Shown: positions 16,651-24,949 of the stretch, one piece after another | How the letters are laid out: each line of letters begins with the position of its first letter | How positions within the stretch are numbered: position 1 is the stretch's first letter | DNA from: an uncultured Cellvibrionales bacterium | Lineage (GTDB): Bacteria; Pseudomonadota; Gammaproteobacteria; Pseudomonadales; Dasaniaceae | Reading direction: 5' to 3' | DNA: 64,000 bases | NCBI GenBank assembly: GCA_913019905.1 | Contig: CAJVZD010000010.1 | Span: forward strand, 84,798-148,797 | The notes under the pieces: generated by a model | Databases searched by the model: none | Seen by the model: only the letters and a program-made list of their open reading frames with translations | What the model was told of the DNA's origin: nothing | Translations under genes and position numbers: made by a program

Positions 16651-17880
16651 ATGCCGGCATGTATTAATTGCCAATCTGAATTACCCCGCAACGCACGTTT
16701 TTGTTCAGACTGCGGGCAGTCGGTGGTGAAAGCGAAAAAATGTACAAAATGTACGGCTGAAATACCTAACAACGCGCGTTTCTGTTTAGCTTGCGGCGAG
16801 CAAGTACAAAAAGCTCCAGCGACAAATAGAAACAAAGCTCAAACTAAGATTTGTGCGGGTTCGGGTAAACCACTCCGGAAAAGCGATGCTTGGTTCCAGT
16901 GTCTCAGCTGCAAAAAATCTTATCTCGAAGACTATCGCTTTAAAGACAAATCCGTCTGTCGAAATTGCGCAGCCAAATCGATTAAAAAAAATAGCGCCCT
17001 TAATAAGATCAAAAAACAGACAGAAACTGAAGCTCTCAAAGACAAACCTCAACAAAAAGAACAAAAATCGCAAGGGACTCGCTTGCAACTCAAATCGGGT
17101 GCCGCGAAAACATCAGTCGGTAAAAAAATAGCTGAATCAATACCAAAGCGAAAGACATCCAAGCAATCTGCAAAAGTAAAACGCGAGAATCAACAGCCGA
17201 TACTCATCAGCGATAAAAGTTTTGTCTCCATTCCTTCGGGGGCGTTTATTATGGGTTCAGGCTCCGATGGGGAAGAGAGACAACACCGTGTCACGGTGAC
17301 AGCGTTTAAGTTGATGGATGCTCCGGTCACCTTTGCGCAATATGACCAATATTGCGAAAATGTCGGGAAAGTCAAACCGGGAGATGAAGGCTGGGGACGA
17401 GACGACCGTCCGGTAATACGAGTTAGCTACTGGGACGCAGTAGATTTTGCAAAATGGATAAGCATAAAGACGGGAATTAACCATCGCTTGCCTACAGAGG
17501 CCGAATGGGAATATGCCTGCCGTGCCGGAACAGAAACCGCGTTTTGGTGGGGCGACAATCCTGACCCGCTAAGGATGAACTACGATAATGACGTCGGGCA
17601 GACCGTTCCCATAAAAAAACTGGGGACCAATGCGCGTAATCGCTGGAATCTCTATGACATGCATGGAAATGTGTGGGAGTGGTGCGCATCGCTATACGAC
17701 AAAGATTACGAAGGGGAGGAACAGGAAGACGCTAGTAATAATCGAAGCAACGCCACTCGCGTTCTTCGCGGTGGGTCCTGGGCATTTTTTGCATCCCGGG
17801 CCGAGTCAGCCTCGCGCTTTCATACTTCACCGAGCTACAGTAATATCTATTGGGGTTTTCGTTTAGCAAGACCTAAATAG
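16651..17880 (+). CDS. Zinc-ribbon protein with C-terminal FGE-sulfatase (SUMF1-like) domain
   Basis: This 409-residue protein opens with zinc ribbons: CINCQ...CSDCG, CTKCTAE...CLACG, and a further cysteine-rich segment (CLSCK, CRNC) near residues 90-110. A long Lys/Gln-rich, disordered-looking linker runs to about residue 185. From there the FGE-sulfatase fold is clear: IPSGAFIMGSGSDGEERQHRV, RLPTEAEWEYACRAG, YDMHGNVWEWCASLYD, VLRGGSWAFF and GFRLARPK. True formylglycine-generating enzymes have two cysteines after the RGGSW segment; here that stretch reads FASRAESASRFHTSP, with none. A sulfatase-activating role is thus unlikely; binding or sensing is more plausible. No membrane segment is seen. 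AGGAAAG precedes the ATG. Confidence 0.85.
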   Translation: MPACINCQSELPRNARFCSDCGQSVVKAKKCTKCTAEIPNNARFCLACGEQVQKAPATNRNKAQTKICAGSGKPLRKSDAWFQCLSCKKSYLEDYRFKDKSVCRNCAAKSIKKNSALNKIKKQTETEALKDKPQQKEQKSQGTRLQLKSGAAKTSVGKKIAESIPKRKTSKQSAKVKRENQQPILISDKSFVSIPSGAFIMGSGSDGEERQHRVTVTAFKLMDAPVTFAQYDQYCENVGKVKPGDEGWGRDDRPVIRVSYWDAVDFAKWISIKTGINHRLPTEAEWEYACRAGTETAFWWGDNPDPLRMNYDNDVGQTVPIKKLGTNARNRWNLYDMHGNVWEWCASLYDKDYEGEEQEDASNNRSNATRVLRGGSWAFFASRAESASRFHTSPSYSNIYWGFRLARPK

Positions 17881-17988
17881 TCGCATATTAAACGTATTTA
17901 CATCGCTTCCAAGACACAATTTCTACAGATCTATTGCGAAATAGAACTGTAGAAGCAAAAATAAAATAACTCAACCGATGCTTAGCAG

Positions 17989-19476
17989 ATGACTGAAACA
18001 CACCCCGATTCTATTTCACCGACACTTACCCAGGCGCTCATACCGACCTGCGCGCTAATTGGACTGTTAAGTCTGTCAGTTTTTCTTTTTGGCGAGGATT
18101 CATCCTACGGAGCCAACCAAATTGCCTTAATCATTACCGCCTTTATCGCTATCGCAATCGGGATGAAAAACGGTATTCGCTGGCACGAAATTGAGGCAGC
18201 TCTTTATCAGGGAATTAATCTTGCGCTCGGCGCCGTGCTGATTTTACTCGCGGTGGGCTCTTTAATTGGTAGTTGGATTCTATCCGGTACGGTTCCAGCT
18301 ATGATCTATTATGGCCTGAAATTAATGGACCCCACCTGGTTTTATGCCAGCAGCTGCGTGGTATGTGCCCTGGTTGCACTAAGTATCGGCAGTTCGTGGA
18401 CCGTTGCGGGTACAATTGGCATCGGTCTTATTGGCGTTGCTGGCGGCCTGGGTTTATCAATGGAAATAACGGCTGGCGCGATTATTTCAGGTGCCTATTT
18501 TGGCGACAAACTTTCGCCTCTTTCCGATACGACTAATCTGGCACCCGCTTCTGTGGGTGTGGGACTCTTTGAGCATATTCGTCATTTATTGTGGACCACC
18601 GTGCCCGCCGTATTAATTGCCCTCGTCGCCTTCATTATTATAGGCCTCAACGATGACGTCGCCACGGACAACCAACAAATCGAAACTCTTTTGCAACAGC
18701 TGGAGTCGCATTTCAGCATATCACCGATTCTGTTACTGCCGCTGCTGGTCGTGATGGCCTTGGCCTGGAAACGAGTTCCTGCATTTCCCAGCATCATTAT
18801 CGGCGCGATAACTGGCTCTCTCTTTGCCCTAATATTTCAACGAGAGGTCATTGTGGAGTTTGTGGGCGACAGCACACTGGCGCCAATGCTGGTATTGATT
18901 AAGGGCGTCTGGATCGTTCTTTTCGATGGATTCAAAGCCGATACCGGTAACAGTGTTCTGGACAATTTGCTAAGCCGCGGTGGCATGAGCTCAATGCTCA
19001 ATACAATTTGGTTGATAATTTCCGCTATGGTGTTTGGCGCAGCAATGGAAAAAGGAGGTTTTTTGAAGCGGCTGATTCAAGGGGCTTTGGCACTGGCCCA
19101 CTCTTCGACCAGCCTGATAATTATCACCTTGTTTACTTGTATTGGCGCTAACATCGTCACGGCCGACCAATATATTTCCATTATTTTACCTGGCCGTATG
19201 TACAAACTGGAATATGCGCGTAGAGGGCTTGCTGCAATCAACCTATCCCGTGCGCTCGAGGATTCCGGTACCGTAACCTCTCCACTCATTCCCTGGAATA
19301 CCTGCGGCGCTTATATGGCCGGAACTTTGGGAGTAGCCACCATCGCGTACCTACCTTATTGTATTTTTAATCTCGTCACGCCGCTCATTGCCATGACGTA
19401 TGCATTGTTAAATTTTCAGATTGTGCCAATGACCGATAACGGTAGCTCGACACTAGCACATGAGGGGCTCGCGTAA
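17989..19476 (+). CDS. nhaC: Na+/H+ antiporter, NhaC family
   Basis: This 495-residue integral membrane protein has about eleven hydrophobic segments. NhaC-type motifs are SIGSSWTVAGTIGIGLIG, AGAIISGAYFGDKLSPLSDTTNLA (given here in part) and a late LEDSGTVTSPLIPWNTCGAY. The family exchanges sodium, or in some members organic anions such as malate/lactate, for protons across the inner membrane. The length matches the family. It stands alone between a soluble zinc-ribbon protein and a secreted protein. A marine lifestyle would suit sodium export. The ion specificity is inferred from the family only. Confidence 0.88.
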   Translation: MTETHPDSISPTLTQALIPTCALIGLLSLSVFLFGEDSSYGANQIALIITAFIAIAIGMKNGIRWHEIEAALYQGINLALGAVLILLAVGSLIGSWILSGTVPAMIYYGLKLMDPTWFYASSCVVCALVALSIGSSWTVAGTIGIGLIGVAGGLGLSMEITAGAIISGAYFGDKLSPLSDTTNLAPASVGVGLFEHIRHLLWTTVPAVLIALVAFIIIGLNDDVATDNQQIETLLQQLESHFSISPILLLPLLVVMALAWKRVPAFPSIIIGAITGSLFALIFQREVIVEFVGDSTLAPMLVLIKGVWIVLFDGFKADTGNSVLDNLLSRGGMSSMLNTIWLIISAMVFGAAMEKGGFLKRLIQGALALAHSSTSLIIITLFTCIGANIVTADQYISIILPGRMYKLEYARRGLAAINLSRALEDSGTVTSPLIPWNTCGAYMAGTLGVATIAYLPYCIFNLVTPLIAMTYALLNFQIVPMTDNGSSTLAHEGLA

Positions 19477-20080
19477 CCCCCATATTTACAATGGTCAAAA
19501 TCGTTTCGCCAGCATGCTTTAGCAACCCCGATCAGGGCAATACCCCATTTGGGGAAAACAGGTTAAAACGATCCAGTATCAAATTTAACGTTTGTATAAA
19601 GATACAGTGCCTATGGTCATTAGCCGCCGTACCGCGATCGATCAGGCTGACATTCAATATACTGTAAAAAAATCAAACTTCTTACTGAACTTTTAAGAAC
19701 GGAAAGAGTCAGATTCTCCGGTGCCGTAATTCAGATTTCCCGTCTGCAGTTTTGTAAACCAGACCACCTATTGCTCTATCTACCAGATCGATATTAAATA
19801 GCTTAAGTTTGCCGACGACAACTGAATTCAAATTTAATATTTCTCCTTAAGATAGTGTAAAAAAGATAGAAGAAAAAAAATCAATCGTTTACTATTTTCA
19901 CTTTAGAACTTAAACCGTTTTATTTGAACTGTCTAATTTGAACTGTCTAATTTGAACTGTCTAATTTGTACAAGGCAACTTACCAATGCAATGGAAAAAA
20001 GTTGTTCGGGAAGAGCTGTATTATCGATTGCAATAAATAAGAAGAAGTAATTTTCACTCCAGATTTTCGGAACAAAATAA
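19477..20080. other. Long intergenic region with a 14-bp repeat array
   Basis: This 604-bp stretch carries no supported gene. It is AT-rich in its right half, holds the 14-bp repeats at 19922-19963, and probably contains the promoter of the DUF4214-Sel1 gene. A short CCCC-ATTT-GGGG hairpin near 19540 could form but has no T run. Confidence 0.5.
19922..19963. repeat. 14-bp tandem repeat, three perfect units
   Basis: ATTTGAACTGTCTA repeats exactly at 19922, 19936 and 19950, and a partial fourth unit (ATTTG) begins at 19964. It sits about 120 bp before the DUF4214-Sel1 gene. Confidence 0.88.
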
Positions 20081-22321
20081 GTGCACCCATTCGTTAAAAA
20101 CTTTGCTTTCTTCTTTGTAATATCAACTCAATGCCACTCCCTTTGGGCTCTGGATGACGCTCAGCCATCACAAGCTTCTGTCTATCTGGCACAACAAATG
20201 TATGTCGCCTATTATGGTCGGCCGGGCGACAGTGCGGGAGTAACTTATTGGGCAGGTCGGTTTGATGACTCGGACAACTTGGAAGACGTTTTAGCAGCCT
20301 TTGGAAATTCAACAGAGTTCACTGACAATTACGGGAATTTGTCTAAAGAGAAATTGGTAAACGGTCTGTTTTTGCAGATGTTTAATCGGGACTCTGATGA
20401 TCAAGGCTTAGATTTTTACATCAAAAGATTACAAAGTGGTCAAGCGACTCTTGCCTCGATTGCGAAGCAAATTGCCGATGGCGCGATCGTTTTTGATCTT
20501 GCCACCATCAATAACAAAGTCGCGGTTTCGAACGAATATACTGACTATGTCGCTGCAGGAGAGATCTCTTACTCCAATTCTGAAATTGATTCCGTATCGG
20601 GATTATTGGCCACCGTGAATTATTCTGAAGCAACAAAAAACACCTTTCTAGAGAAGATAGATTTTTGGGCCAGTACCGGCTATCAAAACGTCGACTTATA
20701 TTGCGAGGCTATATTACAAGAAGTATTTAGAGATAATTTGGACGATGGTACCTACGAACTACAGTTCAATAATGCCTTGGCCTATGAAAACCAATCAAGC
20801 TGGTGTCAGGCGGCCTTAGCCTATATGTACCAAGATGGCAGAGGCGTGTCGGTAAATACCAATAAAAGCCTGGAATACGCCCAAGCGTCAGCGGCCCAAA
20901 ACAACCCTGCTGGCCAAACTATTTTAGGTGAAAAATATTTTGTCGGAAATGGCCTAGCAATTGATCCAGATGCATCCGTTAATTTGTTTTCGAGCGCAAC
21001 TGCTGAGTACTTTTGGCGCAGTTTTTACGGCCTGGGGCGATATTACTTGCAGCCGGACGTTCTCGACGAAGATCTCGCATTTCAATACTTCCAACGAGCA
21101 CATACAACCAGCATAGATCATCAATATAAAGACGGTAAACCTTTAGGCGCATTAGCCTACAGCCACTTTAAGGGACAAGGCGTTCCGTCAGACTCTCTGC
21201 AAGCGGTCAACCTAGCAGAAGCGGGAATGTTGGTTGGGGATAACTATTCTACCTATCTACTAGGCCAGTTTTACTTAACCGGTTCAGGGGTTCCCCAGTC
21301 GTACGAGGATGCGCTCTTCTATTTTGAAATGGGTGATGGCCAAAACGACAAAAACTCTTCTTTCGAATTGGGAAAAATGTATCATTCCAGCCTCGGGGTC
21401 AGCGTCGATTACCCTTTAGCGCTCTATTACTTCGAACGAGCGATTGACCCGTACCGACATTCTGTTGGGCTCAATAAAGCTAAAGGCTATATCGGAGAAA
21501 TGCACTATTTTGGGAAAGGAGTCCCACAAAGTTATGAAGAAGCGTTCAATTGGTGGTTAGAGGGCGCAATTGACGGAGACGGCTGGTCCCAGCAATGGTT
21601 AGGCTATTTGTATGAAACGGGAACCTACACCTCAAAAAATATCAATCAGGCGATACATTGGTATCAGCTTGCTGCAAATCAGGGCGTCGAAAATGCACGG
21701 GAAAAGGCAGATGCGTTACGTGCGATGATTGATGCGGATATGAGGGATATCGACGTCACTGAAACCGGCGAGAACGGTTTTGACCAGGGCCAGGCAACGG
21801 AACCACCTCCATTAATAGGATCAGTACTAGCACCCGATTCGATTCCAGGCCCTGATTCGCCGCCGCTTCCCGATGTTATTCCACCGACCGGCGACACATC
21901 ACCATTGGATACTTCAACTGCAGATACTACACTTCCAGGTACTACGATTCCAGGTACGACAACGCCAGACACTACCGCACCAGATACGTCAACCAGTGCT
22001 GATCATTCTCCCAACGACGGAGCCGATTCACCGACAGAATCAACAAAGACACTCTCTATCAGTTGGAACAGACCGCTAACGAGGGTCAACGGCGATAGTC
22101 TGGCACCCCACGAGATTACAAGCTACACACTCTATTACTACCAACCCGGAGAAATCCAAGTGCAGGTCTCGATCGATGCGTATCAGGCAAACGGTAATCC
22201 GCAGCTAAATTACACCACTGGTGATCTTCCTGCAGGCACTTATTTCTTTTCCATTGACTGTGTCGACCGCAATGGACTACACAGCGAAGCTTCTGCACTG
22301 GTAAGGGTAATCGTTGATTAA
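20081..22321 (+). CDS. Secreted DUF4214 + Sel1-repeat protein with Fn3-like C-terminus
   Basis: This 746-residue protein reads from a GTG at 20081, the only start that keeps a signal peptide (hydrophobic FAFFFVIST, cleavage near LWALDD). Residues about 35-175 match DUF4214, with the VYLAQQMYVAYYGRPGD and LVNGLFLQMFNRDSD patterns. From about 240 to 550 there are Sel1-like repeats such as AALAYMYQDGRGV, LAYSHFKGQGVPS, LGQFYLTGSGVPQSYEDAL and GEMHYFGKGVPQSYEEAF. A Pro/Thr/Asp-rich linker of imperfect PGTT/PDTT repeats follows. The last 90 residues resemble a fibronectin-type beta domain (ISWNRPLTRVNG, SYTLYYYQPGE). It is probably exported or at the surface. No function can be assigned. The ribosome site is weak. 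Confidence 0.8.
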   Translation: MHPFVKNFAFFFVISTQCHSLWALDDAQPSQASVYLAQQMYVAYYGRPGDSAGVTYWAGRFDDSDNLEDVLAAFGNSTEFTDNYGNLSKEKLVNGLFLQMFNRDSDDQGLDFYIKRLQSGQATLASIAKQIADGAIVFDLATINNKVAVSNEYTDYVAAGEISYSNSEIDSVSGLLATVNYSEATKNTFLEKIDFWASTGYQNVDLYCEAILQEVFRDNLDDGTYELQFNNALAYENQSSWCQAALAYMYQDGRGVSVNTNKSLEYAQASAAQNNPAGQTILGEKYFVGNGLAIDPDASVNLFSSATAEYFWRSFYGLGRYYLQPDVLDEDLAFQYFQRAHTTSIDHQYKDGKPLGALAYSHFKGQGVPSDSLQAVNLAEAGMLVGDNYSTYLLGQFYLTGSGVPQSYEDALFYFEMGDGQNDKNSSFELGKMYHSSLGVSVDYPLALYYFERAIDPYRHSVGLNKAKGYIGEMHYFGKGVPQSYEEAFNWWLEGAIDGDGWSQQWLGYLYETGTYTSKNINQAIHWYQLAANQGVENAREKADALRAMIDADMRDIDVTETGENGFDQGQATEPPPLIGSVLAPDSIPGPDSPPLPDVIPPTGDTSPLDTSTADTTLPGTTIPGTTTPDTTAPDTSTSADHSPNDGADSPTESTKTLSISWNRPLTRVNGDSLAPHEITSYTLYYYQPGEIQVQVSIDAYQANGNPQLNYTTGDLPAGTYFFSIDCVDRNGLHSEASALVRVIVD

Positions 22322-22441
22322 AACCTATATATCACTTTCTTACTACTTGTCGTCTTCTAACGACAAAACGCAAGAAAATTCCGGTTAGCTCGGTTGGCTT
22401 TACTAACACCCCTCTCCCGACAATATAAGAGCCACCAACGA

Positions 22442-22479
22442 CTCTTTAATCAACTTACAGCTCTTTAATCAACTTACAG
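22442..22479. repeat. 19-bp tandem duplication
   Basis: CTCTTTAATCAACTTACAG occurs twice back to back at 22442 and 22461. The right copy contains the stop codon of the minus-strand NTF2-like gene, so the duplication extends from its last codons into the spacer. Confidence 0.85.
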
Positions 22480-22864
22480 ACACTGGATAGTCAACCTGAC
22501 GAATAATCAATCCTTCTTGAAAAGTCAGAAAAATTGCCATTTTTAGGGCCGAGGTTCTGGCCGGCTTATTTACCCCCTCCTTTTTGGCCATCGTACCCTC
22601 AAAATCAATCTCAAGTGCGACTCGGTCACCATCGCTCACAATATTGCTTACTACTATTTTTATAGACGGGAAAATTCGAGCAGCCTCCATGGCTGCCGCA
22701 CGCAAGGTATCGATGCCTCCTCGTCGCCCCTTGGTTTGGCCGCTTATAGCCAACTCGATCCATTCACATTTGGGATGATAACAAGCATCTACCCAGCCCT
22801 GCGTATGAGCACAGTGCATTTCGATCATTTTGTAGGCAAGGTCTATATTTTCTTTATCACTCAT
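22469..22864 (-). CDS. NTF2-like / SnoaL-type protein
   Basis: This 131-residue alpha+beta-barrel protein begins DLAYKMIEMHCAHTQGWVD and continues with CEWIELAISG, GRRGGIDTLRAAAMEA, SDGDRVALEIDFEG and IFLTFQEGLIIRQVDYP. That order (helices, then a curved sheet ending in a hydrophobic strand) is the nuclear transport factor 2 fold. The fold is used by ketosteroid isomerase, SnoaL and many binding proteins. Its active-site residues cannot be assigned here. It stands alone, downstream of a synthetase gene on the same strand but about 290 bp away. The role is unknown. Confidence 0.75.
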   Translation of the reverse strand: MSDKENIDLAYKMIEMHCAHTQGWVDACYHPKCEWIELAISGQTKGRRGGIDTLRAAAMEAARIFPSIKIVVSNIVSDGDRVALEIDFEGTMAKKEGVNKPARTSALKMAIFLTFQEGLIIRQVDYPVSVS

Positions 22865-23014
22865 CTTTATTCTCTACAGTAGTATTTTCGAACAACAATA
22901 AATGTGATTACCAACGAATACGGTAAGCGGTTACTACGCTCTCAGTACCGATCATAGCTACTTTGCCAAAGCCCCGGCAACTACCTCTCGACAATACACT
23001 GACTTTTTCTACAC

Positions 23015-23049
23015 CTGGCAACTGGCAACTGGCAACTGGCAACTGGCAA
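23015..23049. repeat. 7-bp tandem repeat (CTGGCAA), five perfect units
   Basis: CTGGCAA repeats exactly five times at 23015, 23022, 23029, 23036 and 23043. It lies between the acyl-CoA synthetase gene, whose stop is at 23153, and the NTF2-like gene, both on the minus strand. The unit length matches the array at 9909 but the sequence is unrelated. Confidence 0.9.
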
Positions 23050-23152
23050 GCAATGATAAAAGCCAATAGACAGCTTATCGCCTGTCCCTACTGCACAACC
23101 TTATAGACCCATTGATCTACAGCGACTGTTACTATCAGGTTTTATCGTCTGT

Positions 23153-24793
23153 CTAAATCGTGTTTTGTGCAATATTTTTCGCCCAGCGATAATCAGCTTT
23201 TCCATTGGCACCGCGGGCGATCTGTTCAACAAAAATAAAAAATTTCGGACATTTATAGCGCGCAATATGTTTCTTACATTCCAGCTGTAAATCCTGCTCT
23301 GAACAGACCGCGTCTTTTTTCAATTGCACGATTGCAACTACCTCGTTCCCCCACCGTTCGCTTGGTCTCGAACTAACCAGTACATCGACAACATCGGAAT
23401 GCGCCGCAATCGCTTTTTCCACTTCCTCGGCGAATATTTTCTCGCCACCAGAATTAATCGTATTAGATTCCCGGCCGTGAAATTGGATGACATTATCGTC
23501 TAACAGACTAACTTTATCTCCCGGCAAGGAATAACGAACCCCCATTATCTCGGGGAATGTTTTACGGGTTTTATTTTCGTCTTTAAGGTATCCCAATGGA
23601 ACATTGCCACGACTGGCAAACCACCCCAATCCCTCGTGTCCAGCTGCCAATGTTTTGTCCAGATTTTCGCTCAGCACCGCATTATATTTCGACATGACGA
23701 ACTGACCTGTTTTAGCCCCATTCTTTTTACTGCTTGTATGGATTGCTTGTGGACCTGTTTCCGAAGACCCGACAGAATCGGTAATACGCACCTTGTCAAT
23801 CGCCTTAATGAGCCCCATTTTAATGGGCTCCGTTAAGACTGCGCCGCCGTTTAAAAAATGCGTAATACTTGAAGTATCGTAAGTACGAGCCGTTAATTCC
23901 TCGAGCAGGGGTCTGCCAAAAGCATCACCAACCAAAGAAATGATGTTAACCTTTTCACGAGCAATAACGTCTAACAAGTTTTTTATATCCAGTTTATCAA
24001 CCACGTCCTGAATGACCACCGTATTTCCTCCGTGCCAGGCGTTCATTGCAATCCACTGGCCGGTACCGTGCATAAAAGGCGGAGTGGGTAGATATTTGTA
24101 ACCTGGAGACTTTCGTGCAATCTCGGAGAATTCTGCCAAATCATCGATCAATGTGCCATCTCGTCGCCTTCCCCCAAGAGCTGCTGGCAGTATGTCGCTA
24201 TGCCTCCATAAAACTCCTTTGGGCATTCCCGTCGTGCCACCCGTATATAGCATGTACAGGTCATCGGGAGAGTAGCTTATAGCAGGAATATTATCCGCCC
24301 CCAGAGCGAGAGCTCGCTCATACTCAAAAGCGCCCTCCAACAGGGGAGTGTTTGTTTCATCGTTGACTTGGACGAGGACTTTTTGCGATGGAATGTGATC
24401 AAGCAATTTGGCGACGACAGAGGCAAACCGTCCTTCATAAATTATTGCCTGAGTATCGGCATTGCTCAAGAGGTATCTTAACTCTTCTTCAACATAGCGG
24501 TAATTAACGTTAAAAGGGACTGCTCTTGCCTTCATAACACCCATAGCGGACTCGAGATATTCGTTGCAATTATGCATGTAGAGAGCAACATGATCCTGAC
24601 CGGACTGCCAATTCTCAAGAGTGTTCCGACTTTGATGAAGGGTAACATCACAACTTAAAAGAAAATTCGCCAGCTGATTACTGCGCCGACTGAACTGTTG
24701 AAAAGTAAAACGTTTATCACGAAATACGACAGCTTCCCTATCGGGGACCTCGGAGGCAACAGCCTCAAATACCTCAACGAGATTAAAAGACAT
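23153..24793 (-). CDS. AMP-binding acyl-CoA synthetase
   Basis: This 546-residue adenylate-forming enzyme joins a carboxylic acid to CoA through an acyl-adenylate. The P-loop-like YTGGTTGMPKGVLW lies near residue 180. Later come the A5-type segment DSVGSSETGPQ, the GRESNTINSGGEKIF hinge region and the C-terminal catalytic-lysine segment ARGANGKADYRW. The N-terminus MSFNLVEVFEAVA matches the family, so I start at 24793; the frame is open seven codons further. The C-terminal lysine indicates that thioester formation is possible. The chain length of the substrate is unknown. It probably feeds the same acyl-CoA pathways as the 6.7-13 kb cluster. Confidence 0.88.
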   Translation of the reverse strand: MSFNLVEVFEAVASEVPDREAVVFRDKRFTFQQFSRRSNQLANFLLSCDVTLHQSRNTLENWQSGQDHVALYMHNCNEYLESAMGVMKARAVPFNVNYRYVEEELRYLLSNADTQAIIYEGRFASVVAKLLDHIPSQKVLVQVNDETNTPLLEGAFEYERALALGADNIPAISYSPDDLYMLYTGGTTGMPKGVLWRHSDILPAALGGRRRDGTLIDDLAEFSEIARKSPGYKYLPTPPFMHGTGQWIAMNAWHGGNTVVIQDVVDKLDIKNLLDVIAREKVNIISLVGDAFGRPLLEELTARTYDTSSITHFLNGGAVLTEPIKMGLIKAIDKVRITDSVGSSETGPQAIHTSSKKNGAKTGQFVMSKYNAVLSENLDKTLAAGHEGLGWFASRGNVPLGYLKDENKTRKTFPEIMGVRYSLPGDKVSLLDDNVIQFHGRESNTINSGGEKIFAEEVEKAIAAHSDVVDVLVSSRPSERWGNEVVAIVQLKKDAVCSEQDLQLECKKHIARYKCPKFFIFVEQIARGANGKADYRWAKNIAQNTI

Positions 24794-24949
24794 AACAGAA
24801 CGACCTTTTGACAATGGGTTGAGAATCTAAACGGGGAATGATAACTGATAATTGATACCCAACGCGAAGTAGAAGTCTTTATTTTTTTTCAACAGTTTCA
24901 ACCATAAGGAGCTAACCGCTTTATCGGGCTAGTAGTCAGTGCTCTAACG

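Noticed and set aside
16651..17880. Sulfatase-activating formylglycine-generating enzyme
   Set aside because: The cysteine pair required for catalysis is absent and no sulfatase gene is in the window.
19535..19556. CCCC-ATTT-GGGG hairpin after the antiporter gene as a terminator
   Set aside because: Only four GC pairs and no T run; too weak to call.
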